Assembly (NCBI GenBank): GCA_934771475.1
Contig: CAKVMD010000002.1
Coordinates: 1 to 64,000, forward strand
Direction: 5' to 3'
Origin: an uncultured Clostridia bacterium
Lineage (GTDB): Bacteria > Bacillota > Clostridia > Christensenellales > UBA1242
DNA length: 64,000 nucleotides
Made by a program: the position numbers and the translations under genes. Below the pieces are notes generated by a model. It saw only the letters and a list, made by a program, of their open reading frames with translations. It had not been told where the DNA came from and did not search any database. How positions within the stretch are numbered: position 1 is the stretch's first letter; every line of letters starts with the position of its first letter. Below are positions 15,553-25,022 of the stretch, in pieces.

Positions 15553-16572
15553 ATGTCTAAACCTTTTAACATTTCAAGAGAAATTGTTGGAAAACTGGCA
15601 CCATTCTTCTTGATTGTCAGTTTTCCACTACATATATTTTTAATCTTTGTTGATAGTTCTTACGACTCAATCAAAGTTTTTAAAAACCCATCTTACCTTT
15701 TAATGCTTTTTGGACTTGCATTTTTAGGTTTATATTTCATTTTTAATATAATAAAATATGCTCATGACTTAAAACACAAAATAAACCCACAAGAAGATGA
15801 ATTCTTTAAAATCGGGAAAGGGTCTAATTGGGCAATCAAGCATCACAATCTTATTAAACTTATTTCAAGTTGTGTTTGCCTTATATCTCTGATATTCCCT
15901 GTTCTTATCGCATTGTGCAAAATAAAATCATTCTATTTCTTTCAAGTATATTTTGCAGTTTGGGTTGCTCTTGCCGTTACACTGATTTGCTATTTATTTA
16001 ATGCATTGTTCTATTCAAAAAACAAAACGACATTTATAATAAGTGTTGTTGCCCTTTCAATCATGCTAGCATTCTTGATTGTTTCAGCAATTTATGTTTT
16101 TGATATGTATTTTGGCTTTAGTAACAACAAACGAATGGCTGACATATTTTTAGCCTTAGCATCTATCCCTGTTGTGATTCTTCAGTTTAAAGATACTGCT
16201 TATGATGATATAAAAAAATCAAAGCGAGGTGTAAATTTCCTTTTAGGTGTTATCACCCTTCTTGTGGCGATTGTAATTGTCGTCGCTAAAAACAAGTGCA
16301 TATTCTATCTTGAAGATTACATCGCAAGGAATGGAACAGCAAACTTGATACATGACGCCATTCCTTATGTAAATATTCTTTTAAAAGTTTTAAAATGGTT
16401 ATTCTTTGCCATTGTAGTAAGCACTATAGCTAACTGGACTTTTGGTCTTAGATATTATATTAAACGCAAAGATGTTATTGGATTTGTGGATTTGGCAGCA
16501 TCAGCTTCTGCATTGTTAGTATCATTCTTTGCAATTTCAAAATTGATATCATATCTTGTTTCTCTTATTTGA
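15553..16572 (+). CDS. Polytopic membrane protein, partner of the lipoprotein
   Basis: The 339-residue product has about nine hydrophobic helices (for example about 15-32, 46-66, 100-122, 130-148, 160-182, 195-210, 228-246, 275-295, 310-335). No transporter or enzyme signature is visible. GGAG is placed 6 bases before ATG. It is the second gene of a two-gene operon with the upstream lipoprotein, and a terminator follows within a few bases. Confidence 0.7.
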   Translation: MSKPFNISREIVGKLAPFFLIVSFPLHIFLIFVDSSYDSIKVFKNPSYLLMLFGLAFLGLYFIFNIIKYAHDLKHKINPQEDEFFKIGKGSNWAIKHHNLIKLISSCVCLISLIFPVLIALCKIKSFYFFQVYFAVWVALAVTLICYLFNALFYSKNKTTFIISVVALSIMLAFLIVSAIYVFDMYFGFSNNKRMADIFLALASIPVVILQFKDTAYDDIKKSKRGVNFLLGVITLLVAIVIVVAKNKCIFYLEDYIARNGTANLIHDAIPYVNILLKVLKWLFFAIVVSTIANWTFGLRYYIKRKDVIGFVDLAASASALLVSFFAISKLISYLVSLI

Positions 16573-16574
16573 GC

Positions 16575-16612
16575 AAACAAAAAAGCATGAAGATTTTCAT
16601 GCTTTTTTGTTT
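16575..16612 (+). terminator. Terminator of the lipoprotein/membrane protein operon
   Basis: AAACAAAAAAGCATGAA pairs with TTCATGCTTTTTTGTTT (16575-16612), a very stable A/T-flanked hairpin that could work in both directions. Confidence 0.9.
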
Positions 16613-16654
16613 ATCCAATTCTTATTATCTCTTACTTTTTCAATCTGATTTTAT

Positions 16655-16921
16655 TTATTGTCTTTCATTATTACTTTCAACTGGAACATTGATTTGAACT
16701 CTGGACATCTTTTCATCAATAAATCGTGGCTTAGGCCCATCAAGGAAAAGATAATTATAAACTTTTCTATAATAATCAGCAACTTCGCAAGACTTAACTT
16801 TTAAATGGTGTGTAACTCTTTCAATACTATAACCTTAACTAAAAGCAAGTTGACAATTTTAGCATTTTTAAGTCTTGCTTTCCCCCTAATAACTACGCTG
16901 GAAACCATTGCAACCGATATG
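16655..16921 (-). pseudogene. Fragment of a third sigma-factor paralogue
   Basis: The minus strand from 16834 to the stop at 16655 reads GYSIERVTHHL..ADYYRKVYNYLFLDGPKPRF. This clearly matches the tail of the sigma-70-like gene at 11456 (GVSEERIAEIL..IYKFLFLDGKKPEL). Upstream to about 16920 a different frame reads like the end of region 4, so at least one frameshift separates the parts, and region 2 is missing. It is a decayed extra copy joined to an ABC ATPase remnant. Confidence 0.6.
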
Positions 16922-17101
16922 TTATGCTCTATCACAAGTGGCATCAACCTCGCTGAAAATATGACTTGAAAGAAGTATTGTTTTCCCTCTCGCCTTTGCC
17001 TCTTTAATAAATTCTATAAAGGTCTGTTGCATTTCTATGTCAAAGACTCCTCGCCCCGAGCCATAGTCTTTTGTGAAATGTTCAACTTCTATTTTAGCCA
17101 T
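16922..17101 (-). pseudogene. Internally deleted ABC transporter ATP-binding protein
   Basis: ATG 17101 follows GAGGTAAA. The frame opens MAKIEVEHFTKDYGSGRGVFDI, the normal start of an ABC ATPase. It then jumps to FIEFIKEAKARGKTILLSSHIFSEVDATCDRA, the H-loop region, before a stop at 16922. Walker A, Q-loop, signature and Walker B are all gone: about 100 or more codons were deleted in frame and the C-terminus lost. It cannot be an active ATPase. The head-to-head TetR gene was probably its regulator. Confidence 0.75.
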
Positions 17102-17138
17102 TTTACCTCCTCAAAATAATAGACGGTTGTATATTTTG

Positions 17139-17168
17139 TTGACACATGTTCGTATTATATGGTATAAT
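17139..17168 (+). promoter_or_regulatory. Promoter of the TetR-type regulator
   Basis: TTGACA (17139-17144), an 18-bp spacer and TATAAT (17163-17168). Confidence 0.75.
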
Positions 17169-17185
17169 CTTCAAAGATGCAACAA

Positions 17186-17228
17186 AGATATTTGACAAAT
17201 CAAATTTAGTGTTAGATATTTGACAAAT
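17186..17228 (+). promoter_or_regulatory. Candidate TetR operator: 15-bp direct repeat in the leader
   Basis: AGATATTTGACAAAT occurs at 17186-17200 and again at 17214-17228, between the promoter and the TetR start. The 28-bp period and position downstream of the -10 box fit autoregulation by the adjacent repressor; this is inference. Confidence 0.5.
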
Positions 17229-17258
17229 TTGATAGTTGTGTCTATTAGGAGCATAAAA

Positions 17259-17843
17259 ATGCAGGAAGATTATAAAGAAGATTTAAGGGTTGTTAGGACA
17301 AGAAAACTGTTATGCGGGGCGCTTTTTGACCTACTTGAAAACCAGCCTTTTGAAAAAATAACCGTTATGGATATTTGCGATAGAGCAATGGTTCATAGGG
17401 CGACTTTTTACAACCATTTTGAAGATAAAGAACATCTTTTGGAATACGCCATTGATGAAATCAAAGAAGCGCTTTTTTCAGCAAGCATTGAAAAAGAGGA
17501 CTATTCTTCGCCAAAAGAAATGTATATGTCCCTTATTGCAACCGTTATAAACTTTGTAGAAAAAAACAAAATGAAAATTCTTTTAATTCTTAGAAGCAAC
17601 AGCCTTGAAAAAGCAACCGAATTGCTTTTGACGACAATTAAGAGAAGTGTAAGTTATTTGACGCGCAAAAATAAGTATAAAGAAAACTATGCAATTCCAG
17701 TGGATATTTTAATTGACTTTTTAACTGGCGGTATCACAAATCTTGGTATAAGTTGGATAAAGTCCCCATCTCCATGCAGTAAGGAAGAACTTTTGCATTA
17801 TTTTGATATACTTTTAAACGAAAAGATATTTTTAAAGCAATAA
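17259..17843 (+). CDS. TetR/AcrR-family transcriptional regulator
   Basis: The 194-residue product starts at ATG 17259 behind TTAGGAG. The N-terminal HTH is typical (FDLLENQPFEKITVMDICDRAMVHRATFYNHFEDKEHLLEY split over about residues 24-64, with the recognition helix HRATFYNHF). An all-helical ligand domain follows (about 80-190) and appears related to the clostridial TetR group with a 'C-terminal DUF' fold. It probably controlled the ABC exporter now reduced to remnants at 16922-17101 and 13279. Direct repeats in its leader suggest autoregulation. Confidence 0.85.
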   Translation: MQEDYKEDLRVVRTRKLLCGALFDLLENQPFEKITVMDICDRAMVHRATFYNHFEDKEHLLEYAIDEIKEALFSASIEKEDYSSPKEMYMSLIATVINFVEKNKMKILLILRSNSLEKATELLLTTIKRSVSYLTRKNKYKENYAIPVDILIDFLTGGITNLGISWIKSPSPCSKEELLHYFDILLNEKIFLKQ

Positions 17844-17981
17844 CTTTTAAAAGATTTTTCATTTTTTATAAAAATATTTATATAAGTAAATTCATTAGGC
17901 AAATTCAGATTGGTTTATTTTTGACTTATTCATATTGACTTAATTATAAACATTTTAGCGAGATTTAATTTTATGTAATTA

Positions 17982-18012
17982 AAAATATCAGGCATTTTAC
18001 CTGATATTTTTT
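17982..18012. terminator. Bidirectional terminator between convergent genes
   Basis: AAAATATCAGG (17982-17992) pairs with CCTGATATTTT (18000-18010), with T/A flanks on both sides, between the TetR gene (plus) and the SHOCT gene (minus). Confidence 0.85.
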
Positions 18013-18014
18013 GT

Positions 18015-18902
18015 TTAAATTTCTTTTAAGATTTCTCCTCGTCGAGCGTCATATTCCTCTTGCGTGATAAGACCGCTATCAAGCATATCTTTGAGATTTT
18101 CAAGTCTTGCTTTAATTTCTTCCTTGCTAAGTCTTGCAGGCTTTACTTCATTTGTTTCTGTAACGCTCACATTGTTGTTATTTTCAATAACCTCTGCTGC
18201 AATCTTTTGCTTTCCGCGTTGAATTCTGTTGAGTATACCGCTACAAATTGCAGTGTAAACAAGGAATAGCGCAAAGAGAGTATACATTGCGGGCGTAAAC
18301 AAGAATGATATAAATTGGTCATTTATGAAAAGTTCAGGTGAGCCACCCGTTCCGTCTTTAATTGCGATGCAAAGCAAGAAACAAGTTACATAAAGGTCAA
18401 CGAAAACATTGCTTATATACATGATAACTTGAAATACGATATAGTTTTTTTGATAGTTTATAATAGTTGTGGCGATTGTTTGTGCGCAAATAAATTGTAT
18501 GGTAAGTATAAGCACAACTTTTAAGAAGCGAAGGCTTCCTGTAAGTCCTGCGGCACTTTCAGATTTTGCATTTTGATACATAGCATAAATTACAAAACAA
18601 GAAATAAGCCAAAGCAAAGCGCATAGACCGATTATTGCTAAAAACACGATTGATGTGATTCTATATTTATTGTTTTCAAGTTTTTTAATCCATGGCAAAC
18701 ACAATATAATTGATAAGCAAATTGTTGCGATGAGTCCGAGTGTAAGACTTACTCCCGCTGTTAAAAAGTTTTGTGCAAGCCCAACGACTAAAATTCCAAC
18801 CGCTAGAAAAATTCCAACTAGGGCGACAGTTGTAAGGATTTTGTAAACTTTTCCCTCTTTCTCTCCCGCCGAGCTATGAAATCTATTATTAAAAAGACCC
18901 AT
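18015..18902 (-). CDS. Membrane protein with C-terminal SHOCT domain
   Basis: The 295-residue product has about six to seven hydrophobic helices between residues 20 and 225. A hydrophilic linker (AAEVIENNNNVSVTETNE) leads to a C-terminal SHOCT module (KEEIKARLENLKDMLDSGLITQEEYDARRGEIL, about 258-292). SHOCT is a short helical oligomerisation or docking module attached to many bacterial membrane proteins. The exact function is unknown. AAAGGAG precedes the start; it appears to be a single-gene unit. Confidence 0.75.
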   Translation of the reverse strand: MGLFNNRFHSSAGEKEGKVYKILTTVALVGIFLAVGILVVGLAQNFLTAGVSLTLGLIATICLSIILCLPWIKKLENNKYRITSIVFLAIIGLCALLWLISCFVIYAMYQNAKSESAAGLTGSLRFLKVVLILTIQFICAQTIATTIINYQKNYIVFQVIMYISNVFVDLYVTCFLLCIAIKDGTGGSPELFINDQFISFLFTPAMYTLFALFLVYTAICSGILNRIQRGKQKIAAEVIENNNNVSVTETNEVKPARLSKEEIKARLENLKDMLDSGLITQEEYDARRGEILKEI

Positions 18903-19097
18903 AAAATTATCTCCTTTATATTATTATACATAAAAATCGCTTTTTGCCAAACAAAATAAAGCATTTGCGCCTATTTTTATCTTTTAATTTGCCAAAAATC
19001 AAATAATTTACAAAAATCGCCTACTTTTTCGCAATTTCAAGGCAAGGATAAATTGATCAATATTTTTTTACAACTCTTGCTATTCAAATTATTTAGA

Positions 19098-19126
19098 CAA
19101 AAAAACACGCTGATTTGCGTGTCTTT
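19098..19126 (-). terminator. Terminator of the 250-residue lipoprotein gene
   Basis: Minus-strand ACACGC (19122-19117) pairs with GCGTGT (19110-19105), followed by a T run. Confidence 0.8.
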
Positions 19127-19134
19127 TGTTGTCA

Positions 19135-19887
19135 TTAAGCTTTTAAATATTGTGCCTTTTGAGCGTCTGTCAAAGTTTTAACGCTTTCGTTAGAGAGAAC
19201 GACATCAACATATCCATTGAATGCGCCCTCTGCGGCACTGCTACTAACTTCACATCTTGCACCTGCAAAACTATATGTGTCGCCATCCTTGTTAAGAACA
19301 AGATAAACTGTGCTTTTGCCATCTACTTCTGTGCCTTCATATTTGATTTTTACAGTTGTGTCTGTCTCGCTGATTGAAACATTTGCATCTTTAAGTTCAG
19401 CAATCATAGCCTTTATATCGCTCGCATTAAGGAAATCATTTCCAATAGGAAGGTCTTGAAGTTGTCCCCCCTCAGTTGTGATTTTAGTTGCAACCTTAAC
19501 ATCCACTCCTTTGGTTTTTGTAGCAGAATAAAGCATTGTGTTTGCTGCTTCATAATATGATTGTAACGAAACACTTTGTCCGCCACCATTTATGGAAATA
19601 GACATATCAAAGTTCCCGTCAGCATCAATGTGCCCGTCAACCTTTATTGAGCCTGATTCTTCTCCCGTTGTAGCGTCCAAGCGCATTCTAATTTTATAAC
19701 TGCCATTTTCTGCGACTTTAACATCGTCAAGCGTGTTTACATACGCAGAAGTTGCGCTTGCTTGTGTTGGGGTATAAGTCCCGTTAATGTCAACAAGTCC
19801 GTTGTCTCCGCCACCGCACGCAACAAGTCCAACGCTTGAACACATAAGTGCACCAGCAATAGCAAGTGATTTTGTAATTTTTTTCAT
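19135..19887 (-). CDS. Putative lipoprotein
   Basis: The 250-residue product has a signal peptide ending in lipobox GLVAC, acylated Cys at residue 24, followed by GGGDNG. The mature part is beta-rich, with repeated IKVDGHIDADG and VKIKYEG strands, resembling the LppX/LolA-like or copper-chaperone lipoprotein folds only in a general way. AGGAGG is well placed before ATG 19887. It is followed by its own terminator. The function is unknown. Confidence 0.72.
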   Translation of the reverse strand: MKKITKSLAIAGALMCSSVGLVACGGGDNGLVDINGTYTPTQASATSAYVNTLDDVKVAENGSYKIRMRLDATTGEESGSIKVDGHIDADGNFDMSISINGGGQSVSLQSYYEAANTMLYSATKTKGVDVKVATKITTEGGQLQDLPIGNDFLNASDIKAMIAELKDANVSISETDTTVKIKYEGTEVDGKSTVYLVLNKDGDTYSFAGARCEVSSSAAEGAFNGYVDVVLSNESVKTLTDAQKAQYLKA

Positions 19888-20015
19888 ATTTCTCCTCCTT
19901 AATTACATTTTCAGGTTATCACTTTTCATTTTCCTTGTCAAGAAAAATCAAGTATTTTTATGAATTAATACAAAGCATTGTTACAATAACAAAGTATTCT
20001 ACAAATTTTTTCTTT

Positions 20016-21488
20016 TTAGGCAATTACAATCTTTCCGTCTAGCCAACTATTAAAGAAACCTTCCAAATTTCTGCGTGAGGAGGAAGAAAAACTTGCAATT
20101 ATATCCGCTCGACTAGCCTCTTTAAAGGCAAATTTTTTATAAAAGTCTTTAAGTGCGGAAAGAAACTTTTTCCTTCCAAGTTGTTCTTCAAGGGTGCTAA
20201 ACATAAGAGTACTTTTTGTATAGGATAAAGCCACATAATCAGGAGATGAGGCGAATTTATCAAGGCGTTTGTCCATAACCCCGTCCACTTTACCATAGAC
20301 TTTGTTTTGAACCTTCTCATAGACCTTATAAGAGTTCAGGCACCCGTCAAGAGTCTCTTTATAGTCCACACCATAGTCCGTGTTATCTCTAAAAAACATA
20401 AGCGTAGACATTTCGGCAAGCCCTTCGTCAAGCCAAGCGGTTTCAAATTGGTTGTCGCCAACAGCTCCATACCACCACTGATGTGCCACCTCATGCACAA
20501 TAATATAAGGCAAACTCTCCTCACCCGCATCATCACTTATCATAACAAGTCCGGGATACTCCATTCCGCCCTGAACAAAACTGTTTTTGACGACCGACAA
20601 TTTCCGATAAGGATAAGCGCCGAAATTTTTAGAAAAATAATTCACCGCATCTTTTGCCACGATTAAGCACTCGTTTAAATTCTTGTCGTTATCATAACCA
20701 TAATATTCAACATCGCAAACTGACGACATTCCACTTTGTGAAACAAACTTATCGCTCAAAACAATAGCAAAATCGCGCATATTTTCACCTGTAAAATTAA
20801 GCGTTTTTATTCCATTTTCACATTTCTCGCTCTTTTTTTCGCCAGATGAAGCGACTTTAAATTTTTCAGGGCAAGAAATTATAACATTATAAGAAGCCAC
20901 TTGGCTATAAAAAGGGTCGCCAAAAGGTTGATAAACATTGCTATAAAAGCCCTTCCCATTTTCGTAAACTGAAACAATCGGGTAAAAATTGCCTAAATTG
21001 ATTGTATTTTCACCTTTCCCCAATCTGTGGTTTATTTCTGCTAGTTTAATTTCAAATTCAATATCAATTTCAACGCTTTCATCGGGATAAATCTCGCTTG
21101 GAAGAGAAACTTTCATAAGTTCTTGCGTCTGTCCGTCAAAAGTGTAAGATAAGTTTTGTGCTCCACTTTTAACGCTCAAAATTTGAATTCCCCCATTGCT
21201 TTCTCCATTGTAATACGCCCTCTCCTCTTCCGCCACCGTTACAACACTGTTTTTATCTTTAAAAGCGTTGGCAAATAAATTAAATTGCAAAAATGAAAGG
21301 GCATTATCGCTACCATTTTGATAAATAACCTTTTCTTTGCCTTTAAGTGCATTTTCCCCATCATAACTTACCTCAATTTGGTAAGAAGTTTGTTTCCCTT
21401 TTTCGGTTTTCCCACACCCCACAAAAAGGAAGCCCAAAAACATCGCAAAGGCAAGCGAAAAAGTTATAAAATAAGTCGATTTTTTCAT
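20016..21488 (-). CDS. M1-family (gluzincin) metallopeptidase lipoprotein
   Basis: The 490-residue product has a lipoprotein signal with acylated Cys25 (FLFVGC). The catalytic motif is HEVAHQWWYG (His332, Glu333, His336) with the third zinc ligand Glu355 in AWLDEGLAE. GGMEYP (307-312) takes the place of the GAMEN exopeptidase signature. This is the M1 aminopeptidase core, lacking the long C-terminal helical domain of APN. It should act on peptides outside the membrane. No strong terminator is seen after its end at 20016. It is divergent from the DnaD-like gene. Confidence 0.9.
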   Translation of the reverse strand: MKKSTYFITFSLAFAMFLGFLFVGCGKTEKGKQTSYQIEVSYDGENALKGKEKVIYQNGSDNALSFLQFNLFANAFKDKNSVVTVAEEERAYYNGESNGGIQILSVKSGAQNLSYTFDGQTQELMKVSLPSEIYPDESVEIDIEFEIKLAEINHRLGKGENTINLGNFYPIVSVYENGKGFYSNVYQPFGDPFYSQVASYNVIISCPEKFKVASSGEKKSEKCENGIKTLNFTGENMRDFAIVLSDKFVSQSGMSSVCDVEYYGYDNDKNLNECLIVAKDAVNYFSKNFGAYPYRKLSVVKNSFVQGGMEYPGLVMISDDAGEESLPYIIVHEVAHQWWYGAVGDNQFETAWLDEGLAEMSTLMFFRDNTDYGVDYKETLDGCLNSYKVYEKVQNKVYGKVDGVMDKRLDKFASSPDYVALSYTKSTLMFSTLEEQLGRKKFLSALKDFYKKFAFKEASRADIIASFSSSSRRNLEGFFNSWLDGKIVIA

Positions 21489-21570
21489 GTTTTAATATAT
21501 GGCGCTATGCAAAAAGATATGAAAAAGTTGCAAATGCAATCTTTATTTTCCTCCGCTGTCAGCAAAAAGG

Positions 21571-21599
21571 TTGTCAAAACAAGATTAATGTGTTAAAAT
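21571..21599 (+). promoter_or_regulatory. Promoter of the dnaD-like/dnaI operon
   Basis: TTGTCA (21571-21576), a 17-bp spacer and TAAAAT (21594-21599). An in-frame ATG at 21598 lies inside the -10 box, so translation should start at 21616. Confidence 0.7.
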
Positions 21600-21615
21600 G
21601 TCGTTGGAGAAAATT

Positions 21616-23067
21616 ATGAGTTTTTGTAAGTATTCAACCGAATTTATAGCAAGTTCTAAAACAGAGATAGACAATATTTTTATTAATGACTATCTTCCAT
21701 TTGCACAGCCAGCTTTTTCACAAGTGTACATATATGGGCTTTATCTTTGCTCGTCAAACTCTTTTGACAACTCGCTTGAAAACATGGCAAAAACTTTGAA
21801 CATGAGTGAAGATGATGTTTTGGGCGCTTTTGAATATTGGCAAGAGCAAGGTCTGGTAAATATAATCAAAGCAAATCCCCTACAAGTGTCTTATATCCCG
21901 CTTAAAAACGTGCTATCGGCAAACAAACTTTATAAGCCAGACAAATATGAGGCTTTTAACCGCCAAGCCGAAGACATCTTTAAGGGTAAACGAAGCATTT
22001 CCAAAACAGAATATGGCGAATATTATGATTTCTTAGAGCGCTATCATGTAGAGCAAGAAGCGCTTCTTATGATTATGCAATACTGCGTGGACACAAAGAA
22101 AAGCGCGGTGGGATATAATTATATTTTAACCGTTGCCAAAAACTGGGCAAACGAGGGCATCACCACTTCGTCCGCAGTTGAAGAAAGGCTTAAAACCTTT
22201 GAAGAAAATTCCGCAGACTTGGCGCTTGTTTTGAAAACTGCCGGCATTAAGCGCGGGGCTTATGTGGAAGAACGCAACCTTCTCCACAAGTGGCTGGAAG
22301 ATTACGGGTTTACGCTTGACACAATTTTATCAGTCATTAAAACTTACCAAAAGAAAAATCGTTTCTCGTTTGAGCGAATTGATGGGGTTTTAACTAAGTA
22401 TTACGAAATGAAACTTATATCCGTAAGCGAAATCGAAGCGTTTGAAAGCGAAAAAACTGAACTTTATTCTCTGGCAAAAGAGATAAACAAAGCTATTGGA
22501 GTTTATTACGAAAATCTTGAAGTTGTGGTTGAAAATTATATCCTTAAATGGATAAATCTAGGCTTTGACAAACAAACGCTTTTAGACATTGCGAATCTAT
22601 GCTTTAAAACATCAGTGCGCACCCTTGAAGGCATGGACGAGAGAGTAAACAAATTTTATAAACTTGGCATACTGTCGCAAAACGCTTTCAATGAATATAT
22701 GGGGCAAGTGCTTGCTGAGGATAACGAAATAAAATCTGTGCTTGCAAGCCTCAATATTTCTCGCGGGGTAACCCCTTTTGACAGAGCTAATTTCAAAACT
22801 TGGAAAAATGATTGGAAAATGCCTGAGGAACTTATTTCTCACGCGACCACCCTTTCGAAAGGCAAGGATAACGCCCTTAAATACATGGCTCGCATACTTG
22901 CAGATTGGCATGAAAAGGGAATAAAAACAGTCGAAGAGGCAAAGAAATCAACTCCCCTTGCAGTAATTGAGCAAAAATCACAAAATCACTCCAATTTTAC
23001 AGGAAGAAGTTATACAAAAGGCGAACTTAACGCTCTTACACAATCTATCGATGAAATTGAAATTTAG
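21616..23067 (+). CDS. DnaD-domain replication protein
   Basis: The 483-residue product starts at ATG 21616 behind TTGGAGA. The N-terminal winged helix (about 40-110: SLENMAKTLNMSEDDVLGAFEYWQEQGLV) matches the DDBH1 domain. C-terminal DnaD/DDBH2 modules follow (YHVEQEALLMIMQYC...GYNYILTVAKNWANEGI, about 145-190, and a second WHEKGI copy near 430-440). Such proteins remodel DNA at oriC or stalled forks and help load the helicase. The helicase-loader gene follows after 8 bases, supporting the role (DnaB/DnaD-type primosome protein). Confidence 0.88.
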   Translation: MSFCKYSTEFIASSKTEIDNIFINDYLPFAQPAFSQVYIYGLYLCSSNSFDNSLENMAKTLNMSEDDVLGAFEYWQEQGLVNIIKANPLQVSYIPLKNVLSANKLYKPDKYEAFNRQAEDIFKGKRSISKTEYGEYYDFLERYHVEQEALLMIMQYCVDTKKSAVGYNYILTVAKNWANEGITTSSAVEERLKTFEENSADLALVLKTAGIKRGAYVEERNLLHKWLEDYGFTLDTILSVIKTYQKKNRFSFERIDGVLTKYYEMKLISVSEIEAFESEKTELYSLAKEINKAIGVYYENLEVVVENYILKWINLGFDKQTLLDIANLCFKTSVRTLEGMDERVNKFYKLGILSQNAFNEYMGQVLAEDNEIKSVLASLNISRGVTPFDRANFKTWKNDWKMPEELISHATTLSKGKDNALKYMARILADWHEKGIKTVEEAKKSTPLAVIEQKSQNHSNFTGRSYTKGELNALTQSIDEIEI

Positions 23068-23075
23068 GAGACGAT

Positions 23076-23975
23076 ATGAATTCAAAAATTCTTGAAAAGG
23101 CGCAACATATAATTGATTTAAGAAGATTTGACGCCGAAAACACTGCGGTTAACAATAAAATCTTAGCAATGCAAGACGAAGATTATAAAAAATTGTTTGC
23201 GCGTTACATGGACTTGATGATTGAGGACGCTAAGGCTGGCAGAGATGAGAGCGATGAAACGCTTAAACTTAAATCACAACTTGACCAAAAAGAAAAAGCG
23301 CTTGGCTTGTCAACAAAACCAAACTACCATTGCAATATTTGCCACGATTATGGAAGAATAAATGGAGAATTTTGCATTTGCTTAAAACGGGAGATTAACA
23401 ACCTCTTAATTAAGGAAAGCGGATTTCACGAACTTGCAAGTTTTGAAAATGTGCGCTATGACATTTTTGATGAACCAGAAAAAATGAAAAAGTTATATTC
23501 AAAAATGAAAGATTGGTGCCATAGCGATTTCAAAAAGAATATTTTGTATATCGCGGGTGATACAGGTGTGGGCAAAACCTACCTTATGGGAGCAATAGCG
23601 AATGAACTTATTAAAGAAGGGAAACTTGTAACGCTCACCACCTCTTTTGCGATGAACCAAGACTTTGTAAAAAGTTATGCGCTTCGCAATAGTGAAGAAG
23701 GCAATGAAATTATGGATAAATACCTTGACACAGATGTGCTTTTTATAGATGACCTAGGCACAGAACTTCGCCGTCAAGACGTAACCAACAATTATCTTTA
23801 CCTTGTGCTAAATGAACGCAAAATGAAAAACCGCCCAACTGTGATAACCTCAAATCTTACGCTTGAAGATGTTAGAGATTATTACGATGAGCGCGTTTTC
23901 AGCAGGCTTGTAGACCGAGATACTTCAATTTGCCTTTACCTTACTGGCAATGATTTAAGACTTAAAAACAAGTAG
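23076..23975 (+). CDS. dnaI: DnaI/DnaC-type helicase loader ATPase
   Basis: The 299-residue AAA+ protein has Walker A GDTGVGKT (161-168), Walker B VLFIDDLG (about 226-233), sensor 1 VITSNL and an arginine-finger region (DERVFSRLVDR). N-terminal Cys residues (C86, C89, C100, C102) form the zinc cluster typical of DnaI. The role is to load the replicative helicase with the DnaD-family protein encoded just upstream. It starts 8 bases after that gene, behind AGGAGA. Confidence 0.9.
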   Translation: MNSKILEKAQHIIDLRRFDAENTAVNNKILAMQDEDYKKLFARYMDLMIEDAKAGRDESDETLKLKSQLDQKEKALGLSTKPNYHCNICHDYGRINGEFCICLKREINNLLIKESGFHELASFENVRYDIFDEPEKMKKLYSKMKDWCHSDFKKNILYIAGDTGVGKTYLMGAIANELIKEGKLVTLTTSFAMNQDFVKSYALRNSEEGNEIMDKYLDTDVLFIDDLGTELRRQDVTNNYLYLVLNERKMKNRPTVITSNLTLEDVRDYYDERVFSRLVDRDTSICLYLTGNDLRLKNK

Positions 23976-24168
23976 TACTTTTCACCCACTATTGAAAGAC
24001 CTCACAAAGCGCTTTAAAAATAACATTTAAGCATGGCGCGCCTTAGTGAAAACATTTTGCGCTTTTTAACAAAACAATTTAAGAGGCTCAACTTAAAAGG
24101 CTCAACTTTACGCCATGCGCAAATGCGAATATATATTTCAAGGCGCTAGCGCGATACAACTTAAAACC

Positions 24169-24224
24169 AAAAAAGACTTTCTTTTTTAGATGCCTCAAAA
24201 GCATACAAATAAGAAAGTCTTTTT
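24169..24224. terminator. Terminator between dnaI and the convergent MBL gene
   Basis: AAAAAAGACTTTCTT near 24169-24183 pairs with AAGAAAGTCTTTTT at 24211-24224 around a long loop; usable on both strands. The rest of 23976-24168 has no gene, only GC palindromes (GGCGCGCC) and a short AAGAGGCTCAACTT / AAAGGCTCAACTT repeat. Confidence 0.75.
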
Positions 24225-24837
24225 AATTTCTAGTCAAAAATTTTAAAAACAGTGGCAAATGAGAAAGTTGCTCTTTTTTTGTGCTTTTGTCCCCATGCCC
24301 GCTATATAAGGTTTTATAAGGTATGTCCTCGCTTTTAATCAAACTTGCAATCATGTCCTTTTTGCTTGAAAACACGAGGTCAATTCTCCCAAAACTTTTT
24401 TCAAACAAAAAATCTCCTGCAAAAAAGTTATCCTCTATTAGATATCCACATTCACAATGACAATGCCCAGGCAAATAAAAGGCATCAATCACAAATTCGC
24501 CAAGAACAAAACGACTGTCCCCATGGAAAAACTCAAAGCTTGAAAAATCAGTAATTATCTGCCCATTGTTTGAGCAAAAGGCATTTTTATCGCCCATTGT
24601 GAGTTTTGCATTTTCATGTGCATAAATTTTGCAACCAAATTCACGAGCATAATCTCCTGCAAAAAAAGAGTGGTCAAAGTGTCCGTGAGTAAGAAAAACT
24701 CCAAGAACCTTTTTATCCTTAATAAGTTTCTTTACTTCGCCTACACTTACGCCAGCGTCAATGATGACGCATTCGTTCCCCTTTTCAAGCACATAAACAT
24801 TTGACTCATAAAGCCCAACCAAATTTAAAATTTTCAT
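24223..24837 (-). CDS. MBL-fold hydrolase (glyoxalase II-like)
   Basis: The 204-residue product has the metallo-beta-lactamase motif THGHFDH (50-56), the second site PGHCHCE (His in the 130s), GDFLF and the last SGHGD, all spaced as in the hydroxyacylglutathione hydrolase-like family. It probably binds two metal ions and hydrolyses a thioester or related substrate in the cytosol; the true substrate is unknown. It is a single gene convergent with dnaI. Confidence 0.85.
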   Translation of the reverse strand: MKILNLVGLYESNVYVLEKGNECVIIDAGVSVGEVKKLIKDKKVLGVFLTHGHFDHSFFAGDYAREFGCKIYAHENAKLTMGDKNAFCSNNGQIITDFSSFEFFHGDSRFVLGEFVIDAFYLPGHCHCECGYLIEDNFFAGDFLFEKSFGRIDLVFSSKKDMIASLIKSEDIPYKTLYSGHGDKSTKKEQLSHLPLFLKFLTRN

Positions 24838-25022
24838 TCTGCCTCACCAAAAGTTTTTATCTTTTTTACTCAAATTTAAATTTTTTTCTTGTTAGATGTT
24901 AATTTTTGATAATAAATATTATTTACTTAAAACTATATACATTTTCAAACAATAATATATATTTTTTATTTATCTCTATTTCGAAATTATGTTGACTTAA
25001 TTTCTTCAAAGATAATATTATT

